From Endotrypanum monterogeii (Eukaryota > Euglenozoa > Kinetoplastea > Trypanosomatida > Trypanosomatidae), in NCBI GenBank assembly GCA_000333855.2, contig CM007320.1, forward strand, positions 552,262 to 616,261: a stretch of DNA of 64,000 nucleotides. Direction: 5' to 3'. The position numbers and the translations under genes are program-made. Below, piece by piece: positions 44,401-54,650 of the stretch (position 1 is its first letter; each line of letters starts with the position of its first letter). Below the pieces are notes generated by a model, which did no database searches, was not told the DNA's origin, and saw only the letters and a list, made by a program, of their open reading frames with translations.

Positions 44401-46872
44401 GGAAAGGGAGGGCACTGTAGTGTGGTTGCCACTAGCCCGCCCACTTTCTCTCCCAGAAGTCACCTTTTGGCGCCGGGCATGGGCCGCGTGCGATAAATCG
44501 CGCTCGTCGATGCTGCTGCGCCCGATCGAGGTACGCTGAAGACTCGTTTGTCTCTTTGCGGCTTCATTGTCGTACCTCAGTTCCGAGCCCACCGTGTTGG
44601 ACGACATTTCAGAAAGGCGCGTACGGTTCTCGCGTGCCTCAGCCAGGCCCAGACCTCTACACGTCCGACGGCTTTTCGCATCACGCTCCAGCTTACGAGC
44701 CCTTGCGCGAGCCTTGAGGGCCGGGGTTGACTCTGGGCTCGTTCCGGTTGTCGCTTGCGAGCGCTGAGATCCCTCGCTTCCTTTGCTGACGCCCACGTGG
44801 CCAACACTGCTAGACGACGCACACCGCAGACTGGACTTGTACACAGCCCCAAAGCTGGCAGGCCAGCCCAAGGGGGGCTTTTCCGTTTCACTGTGACGGC
44901 GTAGCTCCTCGTTCAGATTCCAAAAATGCAAGGTACCCATGCAGTCCGCTGCGACGAGTAGATGGACACGTAGAGACTGTACCGGCTCGGCGGCCAGCGG
45001 CGGCATCATGTGTTCCAGCTCCAGTTCCACCCCCTGCATTTCTTCCTCCGTCAACTCAAGCTCGCGGCGCTGCTCCTCACGCTTCTCGAAACGAGTCTGC
45101 GCCTGAGTGAGCTCAATCCGTGGCACTTCCTGAGCCACAATGGGCACCGTAAGACAGTCACGCGTCGCTATTCGCGCATTACGATCCACAGGTGCGTCAC
45201 ACCCGCTTGCAACAATAAGTGAGGAGACCCACCGTAGTGTAGTGAGGCCAGCGAAGCCTCCGCTCAGCTTCATAAGCGGTTTCACCACCAGTGGAGAGCA
45301 GGTCGATCGTACTTGCATGTTCTGGAGCCCCGGCACAGGAGAGGTGCAGTCAAATGTAATGATGTCGTTGGACATTCCTGTCGTGCTAGGCAGCGCAGCG
45401 GAGTTGACTACACACGGCAACCCTGTGGCGCTGGGGTCTTGAGCACCCTCTTTTTCTTCACACCACCGCCGCTGAGCTGCTGCCACCGCCTCGTAGACTT
45501 TCCGAACATCCCAGACTACGATGCTGGCATCCCGTGCAGCGGTGCATACCAATGATAGGTGTTGACTTGTCGATGTATCTTGAGGCTTATTGTCGACTCC
45601 CGGCGCTGCGGTTGAACTATCGGAATCCTCGCTGGAAGCGGCCGTCATGCATCGAACCGCATCGCTCACCCTGTTCGACAACCCCCACGTTGTGGAGCTA
45701 CCAGACTCACACACGGCCTCATGACAAGGACTACAAACGATGGACACAATAGCGCCGCCTTGGTAGCGCGGCAGCTCATAGACAAGGTTGGCTGAAGGCG
45801 CTTTGAACACTGATGACGACGCCCCACAGGCGCGCACGTGGTGGTGATTTGCAGGCACAATGCGTACAGTGCCATCCTGAAACCCGAGCCACACGTAGTC
45901 GGTGAGGGCCAGCTGAGAGGGTTTCAGTCGCAACACATCACGTGGCTCTCGCACGGGAAGCACGTGCAGCTGCTGGGACTCTATGAATCCACGAAACGGT
46001 GCGTGCTGCAGAGCAGTGACTGCAACTCTCATTTTCGGATCCAGAATGCGAAGTAACCGCTGTCCAGTCAAGGTGTTACACACCACCACTTCGTTCTCAT
46101 AGCTGGAGCAAGCGACATACCACAGAGTTGACTGCGAAAATATCACGTCGTTGCGTCGCTTCCAGTACGGGCCACGCCCACCGCTAGCAACGTCCGAGGC
46201 TGCCGCCACAGATACCGTGTCGTCACCCCACTCGGCTGCACCGCGGCCGTCGGTACTGCATTGCTGCTCGCACACGTCGTACAAGGTCACAGGCGCGTGT
46301 GCACAGAGCCGATGTCGAAGTGCCTCTTGGACTCTCTCGAGGTCAGGGAGCGGGCGAGCTATGCAGACATGACGCATCGTCGCTCGCGAATTCAGACAGG
46401 CCGCATAATCATGATATATAGTAACCGCATCTGATGATCGATGAAACCTCGCTTGAAGGAGCGCAAACTCGTGTCGCCAGGTTATCGGGTCCTCCAAAGC
46501 TGTTGGCGAGGGCGCCTGAAGGAAGGCTCCCAGGCTGCTGGAGCCAGTGGGCGGGAGACAGGCGCGCACGCTGTTACCGGCCGTTCCATTGAAGCCCAGT
46601 CGAAGGTTCGAGCTTGTGCATACAGTGCTCAAGGACTCCAAACCTACCTTGCGCACATTTAGTTTGGCTGGCGAGGTTGTGCGGCTGTTGGAGGCAAAGG
46701 AAAAACAGTGCTGCAAATCATCCACGAGACGAACCTCCTCCTCCCCGGACGTGGGACACCGCTCTTGCCGCCGCAGAGAGACACTGTGCTGTTCAGGTAG
46801 CGGACCAAACGAGGGCGACAACTGCCTACCACGAGACCCTCGCGTTGCCGCCTGCTCTAGGCATCTGGACAT
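41437..46872 (-). CDS. Large WD40-like protein with Sfi1-like Trp repeats
   Basis: An 1811-residue protein, the largest in the window. The N-terminal half (about 240-670) has degenerate WD40/beta-propeller features: LWYVACSSYENEVVVCNTLTG, VWLGFQDGTVRIV, ASIVVWDVRKV, LLVAADCMGTLHFWNLNEE. A second, weaker propeller may lie at about 1040-1190 (FDLQTRARLLD, GRLWVARENGYASIIS). A long Ser/Arg-rich disordered segment separates them (about 700-960). At about 1350-1530 there are several helical segments with spaced Trp (AYFNLWKDH, YFVKWQRI, HWRTWQAW, SLWRTHS), which recall the centrin-binding repeats of Sfi1. The C-terminal 200 residues are helical. Such a mix suggests a structural protein of the basal body or flagellum, but I know no direct homologue. 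The start is the first ATG of the frame. Confidence 0.85.
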   Translation of the reverse strand: MSRCLEQAATRGSRGRQLSPSFGPLPEQHSVSLRRQERCPTSGEEEVRLVDDLQHCFSFASNSRTTSPAKLNVRKVGLESLSTVCTSSNLRLGFNGTAGNSVRACLPPTGSSSLGAFLQAPSPTALEDPITWRHEFALLQARFHRSSDAVTIYHDYAACLNSRATMRHVCIARPLPDLERVQEALRHRLCAHAPVTLYDVCEQQCSTDGRGAAEWGDDTVSVAAASDVASGGRGPYWKRRNDVIFSQSTLWYVACSSYENEVVVCNTLTGQRLLRILDPKMRVAVTALQHAPFRGFIESQQLHVLPVREPRDVLRLKPSQLALTDYVWLGFQDGTVRIVPANHHHVRACGASSSVFKAPSANLVYELPRYQGGAIVSIVCSPCHEAVCESGSSTTWGLSNRVSDAVRCMTAASSEDSDSSTAAPGVDNKPQDTSTSQHLSLVCTAARDASIVVWDVRKVYEAVAAAQRRWCEEKEGAQDPSATGLPCVVNSAALPSTTGMSNDIITFDCTSPVPGLQNMQVRSTCSPLVVKPLMKLSGGFAGLTTLRWVSSLIVASGCDAPVDRNARIATRDCLTVPIVAQEVPRIELTQAQTRFEKREEQRRELELTEEEMQGVELELEHMMPPLAAEPVQSLRVHLLVAADCMGTLHFWNLNEELRRHSETEKPPLGWPASFGAVYKSSLRCASSSSVGHVGVSKGSEGSQRSQATTGTSPESTPALKARARARKLERDAKSRRTCRGLGLAEARENRTRLSEMSSNTVGSELRYDNEAAKRQTSLQRTSIGRSSIDERDLSHAAHARRQKVTSGRESGRASGNHTTVPSLSLPRKSLTGSSATVHTHALFHNPSLPQRLPLARNAIASTVTVQTKTLSKSRHSPQATATSMSRSPFPSTSPSRGSAVRPSTSPSRAPGLDHHAPPLNRKECRQSLQRGSTLARKGAYCTATAASDTSLSPLAAKFQIRFGQGMTEPAIMDVVVDLPPCIHTTLRRIPKPCRRVPSWHHRPTEKETEMRLLENQFEEMTEDRALYFAFQGLEMYVAVEGVVSIVRCEPYWLLPDEDGRALFKERNSAWKKGSAGDLSAEVRVTMAQESMSEVAMVDRVHMGAFDLQTRARLLDTHPQPISQLFLDPWQGRLWVARENGYASIISTRDKSVVSRMPHPSTDTLLPPPSLQDCTKLPESDSMRVRRCAPRGVVSIGIESHKESRDLPPAHLTQIIPATVRRQRALLLFYSTLSDTREPPSDFVVVPNMTIPPLPPCQRTLSLTKPLANREAHASAIFKPQISSSGVSDAGVSNSGASSSHRLGGIAGLISIDGRSDMKSVAKARESREWMWMRQLQLCRTHSLNACQTQRRRYYALCEHVGRNVAHVIQELGHYASLCRLRAYFNLWKDHHTLFNHMPLMSRQRTVRLERERALAQQWEASRIAHICAVYFVKWQRICAGGKYRRQEEALSRFARAAITGPRRVQKNRRIVRLGLLPTMSMMEHFHRSSALRQHWRTWQAWASDRSRQQHFYKCPHTLQRCSLSLWRTHSLPSLAPSMVTPPRQLRSGRRGDADDFGAKGMSTPYHPINSACSYFSTAPLSLTLESANKAYAPGGGGAAASLQSSDMRGIANCLSTSPPPTLELLFTELIRARVYVFHFSDVRSSASSVLDESWSVIIENAELGADSDDDDDRRFSVFRFALLPLLQGLISTADDVLPNLFNESVAEEVMSMLTGITIAMDYVTANAAYTWWTLREAASLVEDSAAVKDIEAPRSAFDASLVVLRSYTMRAFKSDPESAEVLRGLAKSKKLLAQFLDFAMERAVARRVEHI

Positions 46873-48371
46873 ACCTGGATAAAATTGAAATGAGAAAGCC
46901 TCCTGAAGAACGAGTGGGTGATGTGGAGGGTGAAAACGTGGAAAGCGAAGATGAACAAACAGGAAATAAAGCCCAATGAAATCTCGACAAGCCTCAGAAG
47001 TTTGTCAACATAGACGGCATAAGCGGGACAAAATATATATCAGAAAATCCTTTGTTTTTGTGAAGAGCGTAGAGGGACCCCTGAAAAGTGATGCACGAAG
47101 ATAATACAAAATGAGTCTCCTTCCAATGGAAAACAAAAATATGATTCAGTGCCAAAGCAAATATAGAACACACTGATACACAGATATGTACAGATATATA
47201 CCAATACACGCGAGTGTATGAATATTAATATTTATGTGTGTATAATTCCGCAGGAGAAGGCGAGCCGCGACGAGCAAAAGTAAAAAAAAAACACCAAGCA
47301 AGAAATACAGGCGAATGGGAAAGCGGGTGAGGGAGGCAAGATACGAGCTTCGTACACAAAGGGTGAGGTGGCCAACAGAAAACTAAAAGAATGGCGATGA
47401 GCCAGAAGGTGGATACAGAAGCGTTCACCTTTGAGCTGAGCAGGCGCGAGCGGTCAGCTCAAAGATGAAAACAAATCAGAAAAAAAAAAACTTGAACAGT
47501 ACAATCTTGATCTAAAAACAAAGCCACCTATAAAAAAAAAGTAGCGAATGTAAAAACAAAAAGGAACCGGGCACAAGGTGTCGAGAAAGAGGGAATTCGT
47601 CAATAAAAAGATACAAAAACTGTGGCCACTCAGGAGAAAGAAAAGGGAGAGATGCTTCCGCGTGCAAGTCAATCCGCTCCAGACGTTATATCCGTGGGCA
47701 GAACCACACACTGCGCGAGAGGTCGGCCGTATTAAGGTGTTGGTGCACCGAGAATGCGATGCAGGTAGTGAAAGGGCAACTAGACTTCTTCCTATCAGGA
47801 GGTGCCAGAATACGAAAAGCTTCCGGAGTTACAAGAATGTGTTGTTGTTGTTTTTCTGTGGGAGTGTAGGCAAAGGGGCGCTTTCTTCGAGAATTCTTTC
47901 CAATAGTAAGCTTCCTTCACTGCAGTAATGCTCGATAAACGTGAATCGAGGCTAAGAAACGTTGATGTTTCCGCGTACGTTTTTTTTTTTTTTGGGTGTG
48001 TGTGTGTGCGCAAAAGTTGTCGTTCATGGAGTGCGGAATGCGCGAGGCCAAGTGTGTGGGGTATCAGACAAGAAGGGACCAGGTAACAGTAAAGGATTAG
48101 CAGCGCACGCGAGAAGTTGAGGAAAATAGAGAAGTCCCGGACCCTTGCGCATCTTCTGCACCAAGTTGACTGAGGGGAGTGTGGGCCGGTGAAACGGGTG
48201 GCTGGATAATAGTCGTCTGTGGGAGATATGCAACTGCAGGTCCCCCCCCCCTTTCTTTCCTCTCCCTCACACACTCACAGTGTGTTCGAAGCCTGAGGCG
48301 TGCTAGGACGGAAGCTACTCCCTGAGGGGGTCACGGATGCGGCCCCACGTTGCCTCCACCCTCCCAACCAC

Positions 48372-48402
<31 letters not shown>

Positions 48403-49504
48403 CGTGAAATGATCGAGGCTCACGGCAACGACCTTGGAAATCCCAACAAACGCTTTTCTCATCGGTCCTACGCAGGAACTACGAGATCTTACGGGTTCTT
48501 TAATGTCGCCACATTTTCTTCCTCCTTGGACTTTGGCCATCACCTAGTTGAAGCCGCGAAATACTACTCTGGTGTTGCGCCACCGCACCACCACCACCAC
48601 CAACCCTTTACTCGGTCGACATAGTGCATGGCATGGGCACCGCATCCTTTGAGCATTCGATAAAAACAGTGAAGAATAAAAAACACTTAAAGACACCCAT
48701 CGACAAGGTGCCCATCACTACAACAGCAGCGGAAATGAGCGTGCATGCCTGTTGCACCACCCGGCAGGAGGAGTGCGCGAGCGCATCACCTGAAGTTCAT
48801 CGAAACACGACAGTCGCTTCCCTTCGAAGCCCCTACCGCTCAACTCTTCTTCAACCCTCCTCCACGACGCACTTTTTTTTTTTTTGCCTCAACACATGCG
48901 TGAGAAAAGAAAAAAAAAGAGTGGGTACCAAACTACGTATTGTCCTGCCGTTATACCTCTGAGGGCAAAAAAAAAAAAAGCGGCACAAGCTAAAATACCA
49001 TAAGTCTGTGGACCTCTGTTTGACACACGCACACATTATATGAGAGCAGCACATAGGCACATTTACGAAGAGCAACAGAATCCCCTTCCGTTTTTTTTTT
49101 TTGCACATGTGCACTTATGCGATCTTTTCTATGTGGCTCACCACACCAATTCAAAAAGTGGATGGCGCGATAGGAGCAATGGCTAGCGTAAGCGCTGCTC
49201 TTCTATGATAATGAACAGTGATTGTGTTCGGATGCTTATTAAATAATAGCTTCTATTTTCTCCTCTCTCTCTCTCCCTTGAGAGGAATAATCACTCGGAA
49301 CCGACTCAAGCACGACCGCCACCAGAAGGGGTGATCGCTGCTGCTTCTTTTTTTTTTTTGATTCCCTTGGTGTGCTGTGTGCAGCCAAAACAACGCCAAC
49401 AAGGATGCACTTTACATCGTGAGGAAGCACCCCCGTGAACTCGGTGACGGGCTGCAGACCTTCTCGGTGCGAGTGCCAATGAGCTATGAGTCCGAGGACA
49501 CGCC
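46873..49504. other. Intergenic/UTR region
   Basis: 2.6 kb between the SCC3-like gene (3' side) and the WD40/Sfi1-like gene (5' side). It contains A-runs at 47282-47290 and 47480-47489, T-runs at 47980-47993, 48871-48885 and 49090-49102, and (CA)n at 48379-48401. The segment 48420-48830 is more complex but no frame is convincing. Confidence 0.55.
48379..48401. repeat. (CA)n microsatellite
   Basis: About 11 CA units in the 3' region of the SCC3-like gene. Confidence 0.9.
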
Positions 49505-52500
49505 CTATTCGTACTCCTCAGTTCCGACAAACACCTCGTCGGCGTCCAGCGCGTCTGCCAGAGATGAGAGAGCTGTTTCCTGCGTGGTCGGAACATTAAC
49601 AACAGAACGACGAGGACCTGGGGCGACAGGCATACGCTGCCCTTGACTGAGGTCGACTTCGACGTCGTCCTCCGTCTTTTCCTCGGACATGCCGGTAGCA
49701 CGAACGTGCCAGCCATCAGCTGTAACCACTCGTGACGCGACCGAGATGTGTTGCCCCTTGCCAGCCGTATGTTCAGAGAGGCTGGCAGGCCCAACGGTGG
49801 TGCTCAAGCGCTCCCCTAACCCTTGCGTAATCGCCTTGAGCATACCCTCCTCCTCCGAGAGCTCTGTCGGCCCGGCCAGCGCTCGCTGACGCTTCAGGGC
49901 GGCTGATGATGATGATGTCGAGTCGTCGAGTCTAGCTGCCTTTCGCAGGGCACTCACGAACGCACAAACGTAAGAATTTGTGGCACCAGTAAACATACTG
50001 TTCCCGCTGAGCTGCTCCCTCAGTACGTGGAGTGCGTCAGACGGATGCAGCTTCACCGCATACAACGACACGGCCTGCAGGAGAAGCGGGTCAGTGGATA
50101 TAGCGAAATCAGCGCCAAAGCGCACCATGTCTGGGCAGCACGAGTAGAAGCGATCTGAGCCGATAAAATGGAGTGAAGAAAGCTTAAGACCTGTCTGGTA
50201 AAGAACTTCAACAGACAGCGGCGTTGCGCCGACCTCGGCACAGCTGCGGTAGGCCGCAAGTAGAATATCACGTTCAAGGATGAACCCGTTGTCGCCGGCA
50301 CGGTCTCGCAGAACGTGAAAAAGGCTCTTGAAGGTGTCAGACACTGCCTTGGACGGTGTGTGAATCCACCACGATAAGAATTGCGCAGCCAAGGCGACAT
50401 CGAGGCGCTTGAAAAGAAAAAGACGGCAAACACTTGTCACCAGTCGAAGTTGGAGAGCCTCCAACTTCGAGCAAATACGCCTCGCGGCGACCAACTCAGC
50501 CAGCCCCGCTGCCGGGGAACTGGCATCTTCGGAGGAGTGTTGTTGTTGCTGGACACTGTGTCCTAACACGTGCCTTTTCAGATGAGCCTGACTATTCCGC
50601 AGCTCTGTAGAAACTCGCTCGAATAGGGCGCGAAGCAGCCGTATAAAAGTATCTTGCTGGTCTTCAGCAAGCTCGTAATAAGGGAGGGCGAGAAGATCAC
50701 AAAGGTATACGAAAATTTCCGCGAGAGGCATCAACTCAGCGTCGCTTGCCCCACAGCGAGCGGCATCCGCAGTATCGACCCTGTCCAGACCCTCTGTCTG
50801 ATACTCTAACACGCCGGTCACCAAGGTTTGCACCTCCGTCTTCAGATCTCCCAACGACGGAATGGGGTTCGTCTCGTCCGAGGGGGTGCTCATTAGCCAG
50901 AGAAAGCACTGCACTGCAGTGCCTACCACCATCATCACCAGCGACGCGTCGACAGCTGGTCGACTCGCTAGCAGGGATGCTAGCGTCGCTTGTACCTGCG
51001 GGAAGTATGCCCCCATAGGTACAAGGGCTGATACAAGGCCCATACGGCCCCATGGATGCAAAGCTGCTGCGTTATCTGTAGGTGATGTTTCCCGGCATCT
51101 CTTTGATACGGCCTCGACAGCCCCCGAAAACTGACTCGTGACGCTCTTGAGGAGCTCTTGGAGATGTGCATTAGCTTCACTACGTAAGGGATGTTCTGTG
51201 GAGGCCAAGTTGTGCCATGCCTTTGTGAGACTTCCACGCATCTCCAGGGCACTGCACGGCGAGTTCACCGTTGCTTTCCGAAACTCAACTAGAAGGTTTG
51301 ACATGGCCGTGTGCAGTCGCTGTGAAGTGAATGTAGATAAGTCTAACACAGCGCATACCTCCGCAGCGGCTTGGAGAACATCCTCACTGCCTTGATGCAC
51401 CTCGAGGATGTTGCACAGAGCACACACTGTATCCTCGCTAAGGCAATGCAATAGTGCCTCCGCTGTCGCTTTGGCCGCTGGTGGGATCTTTTTGCTCGCG
51501 GTAACTGTGCCACCGCGTCGGTCGTCCTTCGGCAAGGGTCCTAGAGTCAGTCGTCCCTGCAGCTTCAGCAACAGCGCCGCAATCAATTGCAGACCCACCA
51601 CAGCGTCGAGCGGCTTGTCAGACTGAGCTGCGGCAAGGATGGGCTGAAACTCAGTAAGCAGCAGGGGCGGGCGCTCTGGCGTCCAAAGAGCGTCAATCAA
51701 GTACTTCTCGGGCATGGACTCTCTGTACTGCGAACGCAACGTAGCGGCGAAGGAGCATAAGAGTTCAGTTGCTACACTTATCTGTGCTGCCTCGCTGTCT
51801 TCCGCCGCTGTGCGGCAATGAATGAATACCTTCAGCAAAATGCCGGCGGCGGCGCGGATAGTCGGACGCTCATCGAAGAGCGTCAAGAGAACTTGGTCAA
51901 TCTTATCATTGCTCAGCAGCTCACTTCCTTCTGGAACATCGCTGTCACTACGCACCATCATGGCAACCACGCGAATGGCCAACTCTGTGCAGCGCACGTC
52001 CACATCATTGCTGAGCTCGACCAGTCGGCTCGTGAAATACTGAAGAAACAAGTGTAACCGACTGTAGGCATCTGGAACGCGGGCAAGGGCCTGTAGAATG
52101 GTGTCAAGTGCCTCCGCCCGCAACTCGGGCCGCTTGTCATGTAACGGCATGCCCAGGTAGCGCAGGTACTTGTTCGTCATGAACTCATCCGGGAACTCTA
52201 GAATCCACCGTCGGAGTGCCTGGAATCCTGCGAGTCGGATATCCGGTGCAATGTCCCGTAGTCTCTGATGAATAGCCTGTGAGAAGATGTGATCACGCCA
52301 CTCCACGACATCGTCCCGTCTCCGCTGTACGGCGCTGATATCTTTCTTCGTCCGCAGGAGCGCCAGTTGATTTTGCAAAGTAACAGCGACACTAGAAAGC
52401 GCATGCACAAATGCAAGAAGGGCGATGGTCGCGGTATGACGAAAGGAGCGTGACTTACTCTCACTCATAGCGATAACCCACTGGGACAGAACGGGCAAAA

Positions 52501-53131
52501 ATGTGTCGTCCAGCAGCACGTCCGACGCAAAAGCGTCTTGGATCAGCGAGGTGCACCACTCGGGAAAGGTACGCCGAAAACATTTGTACTTGACGTCTTT
52601 ATTGACAGCAAGATACGCCTCCGAGTTCTCCGGCACACGTGCATAGAGCTCCTCGAGAAGTGGTCGTATCTCCACACCATCAACGAGTGCATGCGCGTCA
52701 AGCTCTACTTCCACCACGCCGGACGCCTTGGCCAATACGTTAAGAACAATGCAAAGGGCTCCCTCCTTTTCCTCGCCTCGGTAGAGGGATAGAACCACAT
52801 CGGTGACACTCGACACAGAGCTGGTGCCGTTCACGAGACACTGGAGAGACGACTCCGCAGGGGAAGCAGATTCTGTCTCTCCAAAAGTTGACTGTTGTGT
52901 TTTAATCGCCGAGTTGGAAACAGCAGCGGCTGAGTTGCTGTCCTTCCGAGGCCCTTTCTTGGACACCTTCTGCGGCGGTGGCGAACTGTGCGGGTGTGGA
53001 ATAGCCGCCGCATCATCCATGAGCAGAGAAGCTACGTCGTACGACTCGGACACCGTGTCTGCCCCCTCGTCGCACGGAGAGGAGCACGCAGAGCGCTTGC
53101 CTCGGCTTCGAGCGGACTTCTTCGCTGACAT
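49505..53131 (-). CDS. SCC3: Cohesin subunit SCC3/STAG-like protein
   Basis: A 1208-residue HEAT-repeat-like protein. The stromalin conservative domain is recognisable at about residues 289-376: RLRDIAPDIRLAGFQALRRW, then FMTNKYLRYLGMPLHDKRPELRAEAL, matching the family pattern (RYRDxxPxIR, YLKYxGWxLxDxxxxVR). The preceding block (about 164-270) with FPEWC and SFRHTATIALL fits the STAG domain. SCC3/SA binds the kleisin Scc1 and is needed for sister-chromatid cohesion in the nucleus. The N-terminal 100 residues are Ser/Lys-rich and disordered; the C-terminus is acidic. The start is the first ATG of the frame (53129-53131); the longer frame opens with GTG and lies upstream of a strong acceptor at 53201-53202, so it cannot be used. 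Confidence 0.88.
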   Translation of the reverse strand: MSAKKSARSRGKRSACSSPCDEGADTVSESYDVASLLMDDAAAIPHPHSSPPPQKVSKKGPRKDSNSAAAVSNSAIKTQQSTFGETESASPAESSLQCLVNGTSSVSSVTDVVLSLYRGEEKEGALCIVLNVLAKASGVVEVELDAHALVDGVEIRPLLEELYARVPENSEAYLAVNKDVKYKCFRRTFPEWCTSLIQDAFASDVLLDDTFLPVLSQWVIAMSESKSRSFRHTATIALLAFVHALSSVAVTLQNQLALLRTKKDISAVQRRRDDVVEWRDHIFSQAIHQRLRDIAPDIRLAGFQALRRWILEFPDEFMTNKYLRYLGMPLHDKRPELRAEALDTILQALARVPDAYSRLHLFLQYFTSRLVELSNDVDVRCTELAIRVVAMMVRSDSDVPEGSELLSNDKIDQVLLTLFDERPTIRAAAGILLKVFIHCRTAAEDSEAAQISVATELLCSFAATLRSQYRESMPEKYLIDALWTPERPPLLLTEFQPILAAAQSDKPLDAVVGLQLIAALLLKLQGRLTLGPLPKDDRRGGTVTASKKIPPAAKATAEALLHCLSEDTVCALCNILEVHQGSEDVLQAAAEVCAVLDLSTFTSQRLHTAMSNLLVEFRKATVNSPCSALEMRGSLTKAWHNLASTEHPLRSEANAHLQELLKSVTSQFSGAVEAVSKRCRETSPTDNAAALHPWGRMGLVSALVPMGAYFPQVQATLASLLASRPAVDASLVMMVVGTAVQCFLWLMSTPSDETNPIPSLGDLKTEVQTLVTGVLEYQTEGLDRVDTADAARCGASDAELMPLAEIFVYLCDLLALPYYELAEDQQDTFIRLLRALFERVSTELRNSQAHLKRHVLGHSVQQQQHSSEDASSPAAGLAELVAARRICSKLEALQLRLVTSVCRLFLFKRLDVALAAQFLSWWIHTPSKAVSDTFKSLFHVLRDRAGDNGFILERDILLAAYRSCAEVGATPLSVEVLYQTGLKLSSLHFIGSDRFYSCCPDMVRFGADFAISTDPLLLQAVSLYAVKLHPSDALHVLREQLSGNSMFTGATNSYVCAFVSALRKAARLDDSTSSSSAALKRQRALAGPTELSEEEGMLKAITQGLGERLSTTVGPASLSEHTAGKGQHISVASRVVTADGWHVRATGMSEEKTEDDVEVDLSQGQRMPVAPGPRRSVVNVPTTQETALSSLADALDADEVFVGTEEYE

Positions 53132-53200
53132 CGTACACCCACGATAAAGAAAAATAACTGCTTTCTTCCCTCTCCCTGAATTGGAATTAGACGCCGACGA

Positions 53201-53235
53201 CTGGGAAGGAAAACGAAGAGAAAGGGGAGGGGGGG
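53201..53235 (-). promoter_or_regulatory. Candidate trans-splice acceptor of the SCC3-like gene
   Basis: The minus strand reads a 33-nt C/T-rich tract (53235-53203) ending in CCCAG, with AG at 53202-53201. The first ATG downstream in frame is at 53131, giving a ~70-nt leader. This is the clearest acceptor in the window and decides the start of the gene. Confidence 0.55.
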
Positions 53236-53423
53236 AACTAACACAGCCCGCCAACTCAACGTTTCTTCTGCGGCACACAAAAGCTATCTGGTGTGGAGAA
53301 AGAAAAAAAAAGCGTCTATGATGGGATCCGCTGCTGTGAAAGCTGACGGTTTATAAGCGTAAATAGATATCACCAGCGTGGTTCAACGCAGCACACGCCT
53401 AGACCTGTGTGAAGGGGATGGGG

Positions 53424-53446
53424 AATATATATATATATATATATAT
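53424..53446. repeat. (TA)n microsatellite
   Basis: About 11 TA units followed by a T-run. Confidence 0.9.
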
Positions 53447-53714
53447 TTTTTTTAAATAAGCCTTTAGCTGGAGCGTTGCCTCTGATTGTTTATGTTTCCG
53501 ATCTGTATGTATGAGGCTTCTATATGTATGCAAAAGTGAATGTGAGCGTCAATTTTTTTTTTTTTAAGCCGACACGAAAGATATCTGATTCACTCAATGA
53601 GCAATAAACCACTGGCAGCAGAATGCGCACGAAAGTGTACTTGAGCACAGGAGTGCTCCTTGGTGATGCGCCTCGTCAAGTATGTTGGTTTGAATCCCTC
53701 TACAGGGTACACAT

Positions 53715-53746
<32 letters not shown>
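53715..53746. repeat. (CA)n microsatellite
   Basis: 16 CA units. Confidence 0.92.
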
Positions 53747-53748
<2 letters not shown>

Positions 53749-54650
53749 AACAGAGTGTGTTTGGGGAGGGGGTGAGACGAAAGACGGCTGATGGCCTGTA
53801 GGTGTGTAACGCCAAAGAGCAGGAAAGCAGAGAAACGAGTTTTTTTCAAGAAAAAAGAGAGGAGACATAACACCGGAACCGCCGGAAAAATCAGTACGGG
53901 CAAGAGTGCGGAATGTACACGAAACAGGAGACCTAGAAGAATTGAAGAGGTGCACGAAAGAGACACAATGTCAATGGGTCTCTCTCTCCCCACTAGTGAG
54001 ATACCGTGCTCGTTTTGTGAAACGGGGACACGGTGTGTCACACGCTGAGCGAAGGTTGAAGGATGTCGAAGCCAAGTCAAAAAAAAAAAACAGGTGCATT
54101 CCTTACAGCAACACCGCAATCCTTCTTGGAAGGTGGGGCATAAAGGTATACGCGCCGTCTTCCACTCGTGCCTGGGAGTGGCATATCTTGTTCTCTTCTT
54201 GTTGTTTCAGGGACTTGTCGACTGACAAACCAGTATTCGCGGCTTCCTGTCACCATGCCAGAATTATGTATTCCCAGATTAGGGAAATCATCAAAACGTG
54301 CAACAACAGAGGTAGACACGGTCGCCCACGATCCCTCACTCACTCAAACACTCTTTTTTTTTTTTGTGGAACGTCCTTGCACAAAATTACACCAAAAGGG
54401 ACACTCGGGATCTACAAACAACGAACAACAATGTGAAGACCCAAAAATGCTGCACGTGAAAGCACACTTGGAAATATCACTGTTTGAAAGAAAAAAAAAA
54501 CAGCTGCACTGGCACAAGCGAATGCCTGCAGTGCCCCCCCCCCCTATCGTGAAGCAACGACGGTGATGTCAGCGAGAACTCGTGCATTGCCGAAGGGTTG
54601 CCTCTTGTTTTTTCGTCCAGCTCAAATGATCACGTGCTTTTTTTTCCATG

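Larger units (their letters stand above)
53132..54650. other. Intergenic/UTR region
   Basis: 1.5 kb between the short Ser-rich gene (3' side) and the SCC3-like gene (5' side). It contains the SCC3 acceptor, (TA)n at 53424-53446, a T-run at 53553-53565, (CA)n at 53715-53746 and T/A runs near 54079-54090 and 54353-54365. No gene is seen. Confidence 0.6.

Noticed and set aside
49505..53131. Condensin subunit CAP-G/Ycg1 as identity of the HEAT-like protein
   Set aside because: The stromalin-type block with YLRYLGMPLHDKRPELR and RLRDIAPDIR fits SCC3/STAG better.
53683..53710. tRNA-like GGTTTGAATCCCTC string
   Set aside because: Resembles a B-box, but no matching A-box, acceptor stem or cloverleaf could be drawn around it.
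53715..53746. Regular repeats as a possible CRISPR array
   Set aside because: Simple (CA)n microsatellite without spacers in a eukaryotic genome.
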